Shown here in pieces: positions 6,439 to 11,120 of a stretch of 11,120 nucleotides of DNA. This DNA is from JAWVZU01 sp033722075. GTDB lineage: Bacteria; Pseudomonadota; Gammaproteobacteria; Xanthomonadales; SZUA-38. The stretch is taken from contig JAWVZU010000125.1 in NCBI GenBank assembly GCA_033722075.1, positions 1 through 11,120 of the forward strand. The letters are read 5' to 3'. Both the position numbers and the translations under genes were made by a program. The notes beneath the pieces were generated by a model. The model did no database searches, was not told where the DNA came from, and saw only the letters and a program-made list of their open reading frames with translations. Position 1 is the stretch's first letter; each line of letters starts with the position of its first letter.

Positions 6439-7188
6439 TCAAGCACCGCAGATGCCGAGGAATTCCTCGGCCTTCAGGGACGCGCCGCCAATCAGGCCGC
6501 CGTCGATATCGGGCTGAGCGAACAATTCAGCGGCATTGGCGCTTTTTACGCTGCCGCCGTAAAGAATGCGGAGTCGGCCCGCTATTGTAGCATCCAGCTT
6601 TTCGATTTTGGACCGGATGAAACGATGCACCGCCTGAGCCTGGTCCGGCGTGGCCGTCTTGCCGGTACCGATTGCCCAGACCGGTTCGTAGGCAATGATC
6701 ACGTGATCCATCGCGTTCGGGCCCAGCTTCTCGATCACCGCGTCGACCTGGGACCCGACCACAGACTCGGTATCACCGGCCTCCCGCTGGTCCAGCGTTT
6801 CCCCGACGCAGATGATCGGCGTTACGCCGGCGTCGAGGGCGGCCTGAGCCTTCTCGGCAACCAGTTGATCGGTCTCGCCGTGATAGCTCCGGCGCTCGGA
6901 ATGTCCGCACAGGACATAGCCGCAGCGGAACTCCCGAAGCATCTCCCCGGAGACTTCGCCCGTGTACGCGCCGGAAGCGTGAGCGCTGATGTCCTGGGCA
7001 CCCAGGCCCAATGCACTCTCGGCCGCCAGGTTGGACACCAGGGGCAGATAGGGATAGGGCGGGAATATCGCCACATCCACCTGCTCAAGGTCTTTCAGCC
7101 CCATACGCAGCGCACCGACCATCTCGCGGCACATCTCCGCCGAACCGTGGAGTTTCCAGTTGCCGGCAACCAGTCTTGTGCGAGCCAT
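6439..7188 (-). CDS. tpiA: Triosephosphate isomerase
   Basis: The enzyme interconverts dihydroxyacetone phosphate and glyceraldehyde 3-phosphate in glycolysis and gluconeogenesis, in the cytoplasm. From the ATG at 7188 it has 249 residues, the usual length for this TIM-barrel enzyme. Substrate and catalytic residues are in place: Asn10 and Lys12 in GNWKLHG, His96 in CGHSERR, Glu168 in AYEPVWAIGTG (166-176, the mobile loop 6), and the phosphate-binding LYGGSV (209-214). A GTG one codon upstream (7191) is an alternative start; the ATG is preferred because it gives the typical MARTRLVAGNWK beginning. A candidate promoter stands just upstream. It is the first gene of the tpiA-secG-tRNA-Leu-nuo strand block. 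Confidence 0.97.
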   Translation of the reverse strand: MARTRLVAGNWKLHGSAEMCREMVGALRMGLKDLEQVDVAIFPPYPYLPLVSNLAAESALGLGAQDISAHASGAYTGEVSGEMLREFRCGYVLCGHSERRSYHGETDQLVAEKAQAALDAGVTPIICVGETLDQREAGDTESVVGSQVDAVIEKLGPNAMDHVIIAYEPVWAIGTGKTATPDQAQAVHRFIRSKIEKLDATIAGRLRILYGGSVKSANAAELFAQPDIDGGLIGGASLKAEEFLGICGA

Positions 7189-7216
7189 CACGTTTTACCC
7201 GTCCAAAAGACGCGGA

Positions 7217-7245
7217 AGGATACCGCCGCGACCGGCGGGATTCAA
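7217..7245 (-). promoter_or_regulatory. Candidate sigma70-type promoter of tpiA
   Basis: On the minus strand, TTGAAT (7245-7240) and TATCCT (7222-7217) are separated by exactly 17 bases. Transcription would start near 7210, giving a leader of about 20 bases to the tpiA ATG at 7188. The -35 matches 4 of 6 consensus bases in a row, and the -10 matches TAT and the last T. The GC-rich spacer contains a small inverted repeat, CCGCC/GGCGG. This is prediction from pattern alone. Confidence 0.45.
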
Positions 7246-7257
7246 CACGCGGGGGAC

Positions 7258-7286
7258 TTGACGACGCGATCTCGTTTACGCACAAT
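7258..7286 (+). promoter_or_regulatory. Candidate promoter of tRNA-Asn
   Basis: TTGACG (7258-7263) and CACAAT (7281-7286) stand 17 bases apart on the plus strand, about 18 bases before the mature tRNA 5' end. The -35 has five of six consensus bases and the -10 has four of six. The predicted start at about 7293 would leave a short 5' leader for RNase P to remove. It is divergent from the tpiA promoter in the same 115-base gap. Confidence 0.55.
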
Positions 7287-7303
7287 TGCGCGCCTTCAAG
7301 CGT

Positions 7304-7379
7304 TCCCCGGTAGCTCAGTTGGTAGAGCAGCTGGCTGTTAACCAGCGGGTCGGCGGTTCGAGCCCGTCCCGGGGAGCCA
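7304..7379 (+). tRNA. tRNA-Asn (anticodon GTT)
   Basis: A 76-base gene with encoded CCA. The acceptor stem is TCCCCGG/CCGGGGA, the D arm is GCTC-AGTTGGTA-GAGC, the anticodon stem GCTGG/CCAGC closes the loop CTGTTAA with anticodon GTT, and the T arm is GGCGG-TTCGAGC-CCGTC with one G-T pair. All arms pair well. It is transcribed opposite to tpiA. I find no second copy of its 3' end in the window, so there is no sign here of an integrated element using it as an attachment site. Confidence 0.97.
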
Positions 7380-7401
7380 ATTCGCACAGAGTGCGAATTG
7401 G
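7377..7401 (+). other. Hairpin at the 3' end of tRNA-Asn
   Basis: An 11-pair perfect stem with an AGA loop: the left arm CCAATTCGCAC (7377-7387) pairs with GTGCGAATTGG (7391-7401). The first bases of the left arm are the tRNA CCA tail. The sequence after it, GTGATAAACGG, has no T-run, so it is not a classical intrinsic terminator. It may stop transcription weakly or guide 3'-end processing of the precursor. Confidence 0.55.
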
Positions 7402-7521
7402 TGATAAACGGACCAATCTGGAATGGGACATCCTGTCGCCATCCAGTTTTCGGCAATTGAACATGCAATCTCCAAATCCTTCCCGCTAGCGGCCAACTCC
7501 ACTCGTCACCGCCCTGCCCAC

Positions 7522-7550
7522 TTGGCTTGAAGCGGAATCCAAAGGACAAT
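7522..7550 (+). promoter_or_regulatory. Candidate promoter of the outer-membrane protein gene
   Basis: TTGGCT (7522-7527) and GACAAT (7545-7550) are 17 bases apart, similar in style to the tRNA-Asn promoter upstream. Transcription would begin near 7557, only about 20 bases before the ATG at 7577. The rest of the 7402-7521 gap shows nothing else beyond a 10-base palindrome, CCGCTAGCGG (7483-7492). Confidence 0.35.
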
Positions 7551-7553
7551 GGG

Positions 7554-7571
7554 ACCTCCCGAGGAGGAGGT
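7554..7571 (+). promoter_or_regulatory. Shine-Dalgarno site within a small hairpin
   Basis: The very strong ribosome site AGGAGGT (7565-7571), 5 bases before the ATG at 7577, lies in the 3' arm of a perfect six-pair stem: ACCTCC (7554-7559) with GGAGGT (7566-7571), loop CGAGGA. If transcription starts upstream of 7554, this could mask the ribosome site. If it starts near 7557, as the candidate promoter implies, the left arm would be partly lost. Confidence 0.5.
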
Positions 7572-7576
7572 GGACC

Positions 7577-8131
7577 ATGTTGAAGAAAGTCGGACTGGTA
7601 ATCGCGCTGACGGTGTTTGGATCAGGGGCCTTTGCTGCCAGTAAAGGCGGGTTCTACGTTTCCGGGGCAATCGGCAGCGCCGACGCGGACGACCGGATCG
7701 GCAGCGTAGCCGTGGACGACAGCGACACCGGTTACCAACTGCTCCTGGGCTTCGATATCTTCTCCCATTTCTCCATCGAAGGTGGCTACGTGGATTTCGG
7801 CGAGGCGGAAGCTTCCGTGCCGACGCTGGGCCTGCGCACCCGCGCGGAGACCGACGGCGCGGTGATCGGCTCCCGCTACCAGTACGAGTTTGCCGACCAT
7901 GTATTTTTCCAGGCGCGCGCGGGCGTCTTCCTGTGGGACATCGAAGCCAACGCGGCCAGCGGGGCCAACATCGTCAGCGTCAACAATGACGGCACCGATC
8001 TCTACTACGGTCTTGGGGTGCGCTACGACTTCGACGACCACTGGGGCGGTTCCGTGGACTGGACGCGCCACGAGGCGGACCTGGACATCGACTTCTTCGC
8101 CGTGTCTCTTTATTACTACTTCGACTTTTGA
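7577..8131 (+). CDS. Small outer-membrane beta-barrel protein (OmpA-like barrel family)
   Basis: A 184-residue secreted protein of the small outer-membrane beta-barrel type (OMP_b-brl-like). The N-terminus MLKKVGLVIALTVFGSGAFA is a typical signal peptide, with cleavage expected after AFA (20). The mature part shows eight alternating strands, about 25-37, 51-62, 65-77, 92-105, 109-123, 141-152, 156-166 and 171-184. It ends in YYYFDF, with the terminal Phe expected for BamA-dependent insertion. Loops are rich in Asp and Ser, for example SADADDR (34-40). The ATG is preceded by AGGAGGT. It stands alone on its strand between tRNA-Asn and a convergent peptidase gene. The exact role is unknown: structural, adhesion-like or porin-like roles all remain open. 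No gene symbol is justified. Confidence 0.85.
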   Translation: MLKKVGLVIALTVFGSGAFAASKGGFYVSGAIGSADADDRIGSVAVDDSDTGYQLLLGFDIFSHFSIEGGYVDFGEAEASVPTLGLRTRAETDGAVIGSRYQYEFADHVFFQARAGVFLWDIEANAASGANIVSVNNDGTDLYYGLGVRYDFDDHWGGSVDWTRHEADLDIDFFAVSLYYYFDF

Positions 8132-8812
8132 CTAGCGCGGAAGGCGCAACCAGCGCCAGGCGGCGGCCAGTCCGAACAGGGCTTGCGCGACGTAGGTCAT
8201 CGCCGCTGCCCTCAGGATCTTCCGGGCGTGGGGGTAGTCCTGTTCTTTCAGGTAGTTGCCTTTCTCCAGAAGCGGCAGAGCCCGTCCGAAGCTGGCGTCC
8301 CATTCCACTGGTAGCGTGATCAGGTGCAGGATCGCTGAGAAGAGGATGCTGCCCACCCCGGCGCCAAGGGCCAGCCACGTGAGCCCCGGATTTCGCAGCA
8401 GCAGCGCAGCGATCGGGGCCACGACGACCAAAATGGATCCGGCCCGGGTCAGTCCCCCCGCCGCCATCGCCAGGCGGGTGCGCAGCTTCAGGGGAGCGTA
8501 GTTGTCGTAATCCTGCACCGCATGGCCGACTTCATGCGCGGCAACGGTTACCGCGGTGAGAGAGCGGCCGTGATAGTGATCGTCGATGAGCCGCACCATC
8601 TTGGCCTGGGGATCGTAGTGGTCGCCCTGCTCGGTTATCTCCACACCGACATGGTCCATCCCCAGCTGAGCCAGCAGGTGGTGAGCAAGCTCGCCGCCGG
8701 TTCCCGCATAGCGATCATCCGGCTGCCGATACTTGCGCATCACTCGCTTGACCCACCAGGACGGCCCCAGGAAGACCGCCAGGATCGCGATCAGGGCAAT
8801 CAGCAGGTGCAC
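8132..8812 (-). CDS. YugP-like membrane zinc metallopeptidase
   Basis: A 226-residue protein resembling B. subtilis YugP (neutral zinc metallopeptidase family, Zn_peptidase_2). The zinc motif HEVGH stands at 93-97 within VAAHEVGHAVQDYDNYAPLK, after the family segment DHYDPQAKMVRL (64-75). There is an N-terminal hydrophobic helix (2-20), two more at about 123-140 and 143-166, and the family element LPVEWDAS (167-174). It is predicted to be membrane bound; the substrate is unknown. The start is a GTG at 8812 with GGGGAG 11 bases upstream, a slightly long spacing. It lies 25 bases after galU on the same strand, so it is probably co-transcribed. Its TAG (8134-8132) directly abuts the TGA (8129-8131) of the convergent outer-membrane gene. 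Confidence 0.88.
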   Translation of the reverse strand: MHLLIALIAILAVFLGPSWWVKRVMRKYRQPDDRYAGTGGELAHHLLAQLGMDHVGVEITEQGDHYDPQAKMVRLIDDHYHGRSLTAVTVAAHEVGHAVQDYDNYAPLKLRTRLAMAAGGLTRAGSILVVVAPIAALLLRNPGLTWLALGAGVGSILFSAILHLITLPVEWDASFGRALPLLEKGNYLKEQDYPHARKILRAAAMTYVAQALFGLAAAWRWLRLPR

Positions 8813-8837
8813 TAGGGTGCTCGCTCCCCGGTTTTTC

Positions 8838-9731
8838 TCAAGCCGATGAGGATACCCGTCGGTTGATCAAGGCTTCGAGATAGTCCCTGAAGTCGGTTTC
8901 GAGATCCGGATGCTCGAGTGCGTATTCGACACTGGCCTGGACGAAGCCCAGCTTGTTTCCGCAATCGAAACGCTTGCCCTTGAACCGGTAGGACAGTACG
9001 GTCTCTTCCTTGAGCAGGGCCGCAATGGCATCGGTCAGCTGGATCTCACCGCCGGCTCCGGGGAGCGTTTCGGCGAGCAGCTTGAAGATCCGCGGGGTGA
9101 GGATGTAGCGACCGACCACGGCGAGGTTGGTCGGCGCTTCCGAGGGCTTGGGCTTTTCCACGATCGCATCGATCCTCTCGGTGCGATCGCCGTGCGGCGA
9201 CGTCGCCACGATGCCGTAGCGGTCGGTCTCCCTGGGATCCACCTCCTGGACCGCCAGGACGCTACAGCCGGTTTCGTTGTAGACCTCCACCATCTGAGCC
9301 AGGCAGCCGGCCGCATCCGACTTGATGAGATCGTCGGCCAGGATCACTCCGAAGGGCTCGTCACCGACCGCGTGACGCCCGCACAGGACGGCGTGCCCGA
9401 GACCCAGGGCCTCGATCTGCGGAACGTGGCTCCGGGAAACCCGCTCCGGCATGATGTCCTGGACTGCCCGCAGCAGGTCTTTCTTGCCGCGGTCCCGCAG
9501 CTTCGACTCCAGCTCGAACGCCGTATCGAAATGATCGCTGATCGAGTGCTTGTGCCGGCTGGTGATGAAGACCAGGTTCTCGGCGCCGGCGGCGACCGCC
9601 TCTTCCACCGCATACTGGATAAGCGGCTTGTCGACGATCGGCAGCATTTCCTTGGGCGTGGTCTTGGTCGCCGGCAGGAAGCGGGTACCCAGACCCGCGA
9701 CCGGGAACATGACTTTTCGTATCGGTTTCAT
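8838..9731 (-). CDS. galU: UTP--glucose-1-phosphate uridylyltransferase
   Basis: The enzyme makes UDP-glucose from UTP and glucose 1-phosphate, a precursor for lipopolysaccharide, capsule and other surface sugars. It has 297 residues, normal for bacterial GalU. Visible motifs are the nucleotide-binding loop AGLGTRFLPATKTTPKEM (12-29), GLGHAVLCGR (110-119), the metal-binding LADD (131-134), VEKP (191-194), GGEIQLTDAI (227-236) and GKRFDCGNK (252-260). The ATG at 9731 overlaps the TGA of the upstream epimerase gene as ATGA, a translational coupling that places the two in one surface-polysaccharide operon. Confidence 0.96.
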   Translation of the reverse strand: MKPIRKVMFPVAGLGTRFLPATKTTPKEMLPIVDKPLIQYAVEEAVAAGAENLVFITSRHKHSISDHFDTAFELESKLRDRGKKDLLRAVQDIMPERVSRSHVPQIEALGLGHAVLCGRHAVGDEPFGVILADDLIKSDAAGCLAQMVEVYNETGCSVLAVQEVDPRETDRYGIVATSPHGDRTERIDAIVEKPKPSEAPTNLAVVGRYILTPRIFKLLAETLPGAGGEIQLTDAIAALLKEETVLSYRFKGKRFDCGNKLGFVQASVEYALEHPDLETDFRDYLEALINRRVSSSA

Positions 9732-11120
9732 GCAGATCCGCCTTTGATTTCCTTGAGGTCAATGAGGTTGTCGGAGTCCTTGCGATAATCCGGGACCAGT
9801 CGGCGCAATCCGCTCTCGAGTGCCGACTCGTCAAACCCTTTCACGGCTTCTTCGAGGGCAGCGACCGCCCCGACGACCTGATTGTGATCGGGCTCCCGAT
9901 GACGGGCGCGCAGAATCTGCTCATAGTCGGTCGAAACATAGGGTTCCAGTTCGTGGAAAAGCTCCTCGAACAGCTTCTCCCCGGAGCGCAGTCCCGAATA
10001 CACGATCTCGATGTCCTCTCCCGGCACCTTGCCGGCCAGCCGGATCATCTGCTCCGCCAGGTAGGTGATCCGGACCGGCTCACCCATGTCCAGGACGTAG
10101 ATCTCGCCGCTGCTGCCGACGGCTGCCGTTTCCAGGATGAGCTGACAGGCTTCCGGAATGGTCATGAAGAACCGGGTGACCTCGGGATGCGTCACCGTCA
10201 CCGGTCCACCCTGTTCGATCTGCTCGCGGAACAGCGGTACCACGCTGCCGGCCGAATCGAGCACGTTGCCGAACCGAACGGTCAAAAAGCGCGTCGCCGA
10301 ATCGGCAGCGAGCGTCTGGCAATAGATTTCAGCGGCCCGCTTCGTCGCACCCATGACGCTGATCGGATTCACCGCCTTGTCCGTCGAGATGAAGACGAAC
10401 CGCTCGACTCGATGCCGCATCGCCGCTCTAGCCACGATGACCGTTCCCAGGACATTGTTGCGCACTGCCTCGCGCAGCTGGGTCTGGAGGAGCGGGACGT
10501 GCTTGTGGGCCGCGGCATGGAATATAAGGTCCGGCTTGAAACCGCCCATGACCCGGTCCATGAGAACCGGATCGCAAACGTCGCCCAGCACCGGCTCGAT
10601 GACCAGTTCCGGGAAGCGTTGGCGCAGTTCCCGATCGATGTTGTAGAGGTTGAACTCGCTGTTTTCCACTATGCCCAGCCGGTTAGGCGCCAGCTGGGCG
10701 ATCTGCCGACACAACTCCGAACCGATGGACCCGCCGCCGCCGGTGATGAGCACGGCCCGCCCGCCGCAACCGGTGCGAATCGCATCCCAGTCGAGCTTCA
10801 CCGGATCACGCCCCAGCAGGTCCTCGATGGCGACGGTCTTCAGCTGATTGAAGCCGAACCTTCCGGAAACCACGTCCTGCAGGCGGGGTACGGTTCGAAA
10901 TTCGACCTCGCAGGATTCGCAGATTCCGACGATGCGCTGCATCTCCTGGTTGCTCGCTGACGGGATGGCAATGACCACCAGGTCGACCGACTGCTCCCGC
11001 ACGATCCGCGAGAGCTCATCGATGCCGCCGAATACGGGAAGGCCGCGCAGTTTGCGTCCCCGCAGCTGGACATCGTCGTCCAGGAAGCCGATCGGGTAGT
11101 AATCACCCTCCATGCGGAGG
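9728..11120 (-). CDS. Nucleotide-sugar 4,6-dehydratase/epimerase (FlaA1/CapD/WbpM-type), 5' end outside window
   Basis: This is the soluble part of a polysaccharide-biosynthesis protein that modifies UDP-N-acetyl sugars. The frame is open to the window edge (two more codons, Leu and Arg, before the in-frame ATG at 11113), so that ATG is probably internal; the membrane helices usual at the N-terminus would lie beyond. Counting from it, 1-110 form a nucleotide-binding fold beginning GDYYPIGFLDDD, typical of the long class. The short-chain dehydrogenase domain follows: NAD loop TGGGGSIGSE (124-133), HAAAHKHVP (199-207), STDK (243-246) and MGATK (254-258). In this last motif Met replaces the usual catalytic Tyr, as in WbpM-like 4,6-dehydratases. 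RFGNVLDSAGSV (280-291) and GLRSGEKLFEEL (374-385) complete the family pattern. The exact substrate cannot be read from this. It is coupled to galU. Confidence 0.92.
   Translation of the reverse strand, partial: LRMEGDYYPIGFLDDDVQLRGRKLRGLPVFGGIDELSRIVREQSVDLVVIAIPSASNQEMQRIVGICESCEVEFRTVPRLQDVVSGRFGFNQLKTVAIEDLLGRDPVKLDWDAIRTGCGGRAVLITGGGGSIGSELCRQIAQLAPNRLGIVENSEFNLYNIDRELRQRFPELVIEPVLGDVCDPVLMDRVMGGFKPDLIFHAAAHKHVPLLQTQLREAVRNNVLGTVIVARAAMRHRVERFVFISTDKAVNPISVMGATKRAAEIYCQTLAADSATRFLTVRFGNVLDSAGSVVPLFREQIEQGGPVTVTHPEVTRFFMTIPEACQLILETAAVGSSGEIYVLDMGEPVRITYLAEQMIRLAGKVPGEDIEIVYSGLRSGEKLFEELFHELEPYVSTDYEQILRARHREPDHNQVVGAVAALEEAVKGFDESALESGLRRLVPDYRKDSDNLIDLKEIKGGSA

Noticed and set aside
5749..7341. 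Plus-strand open frame of 530 codons
   Set aside because: It runs antisense through tRNA-Leu, secG and tpiA, all firmly identified, and ends inside tRNA-Asn. Its sequence is Ser/Arg-rich with no known motif. It is a by-product of high G+C.
7304..7401. tRNA-Asn as an attachment site for an integrated element
   Set aside because: No second copy of the tRNA 3' end and no integrase gene are present in the window; neighbouring genes are housekeeping or ordinary envelope genes.
7085..7549. Minus-strand open frame of 154 codons over tRNA-Asn
   Set aside because: It crosses the tRNA, the tpiA promoter region and the start of tpiA. It has no protein-like features.
8910..9788. Plus-strand open frame of 292 codons
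   Set aside because: Antisense to galU. No domain and no start signal.
9884..10960. Plus-strand open frame of 358 codons
   Set aside because: Antisense to the dehydratase/epimerase gene. No recognisable protein features.

Overview
The window looks like chromosomal DNA of a GC-rich gammaproteobacterium (about 63-65% G+C by hand count of two 60-base rows inside nuoF). The gene order tpiA, secG, tRNA-Leu(GAG), nuoABCDEFG on one strand, separate nuoC and nuoD genes, and a NuoC with an extra segment near residues 70-105 resemble what I recall of Xanthomonadales and relatives. This placement comes from gene order and remembered protein sequences only, so it is tentative below class level.

Layout, right to left along the minus strand. 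A polysaccharide-type cluster (9728-11120) holds a membrane nucleotide-sugar 4,6-dehydratase/epimerase of the FlaA1/CapD/WbpM type, cut by the window edge. It overlaps galU by 4 bases, and galU is followed after 25 bases by a YugP-like membrane zinc metallopeptidase. Next come two plus-strand genes, tRNA-Asn(GTT) and a small eight-stranded outer-membrane beta-barrel protein. The barrel gene's stop codon directly abuts the stop codon of the convergent peptidase gene. Then, on the minus strand again, come tpiA (central carbon metabolism), secG (protein export), tRNA-Leu(GAG), a 190-base spacer packed with hairpins, and the tightly coupled operon nuoA-B-C-D-E-F-G for respiratory complex I. Consecutive nuo genes overlap by 4-10 bases or are 4-11 bases apart, so they are almost certainly co-translated.

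The most unusual point is the left end. NuoG keeps all its N-terminal iron-sulphur cluster ligands but stops at 295 codons, losing the whole molybdopterin-oxidoreductase-like domain. Homology ends near base 165. The remaining sequence to base 1 is clearly less GC-rich (61 of the first 120 bases) and contains the start of an unrelated gene with its own Shine-Dalgarno site. This looks like an insertion or rearrangement breakpoint inside nuoG, although a chimeric assembly cannot be excluded. The other sequence-level oddity is the hairpin array of about 127 bases between tRNA-Leu and nuoA, whose outer palindromes are near copies of one another.

Apart from these, the genes are ordinary housekeeping genes. 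I do not see a defence system, CRISPR array, toxin-antitoxin pair or recognisable biosynthetic novelty in this window.
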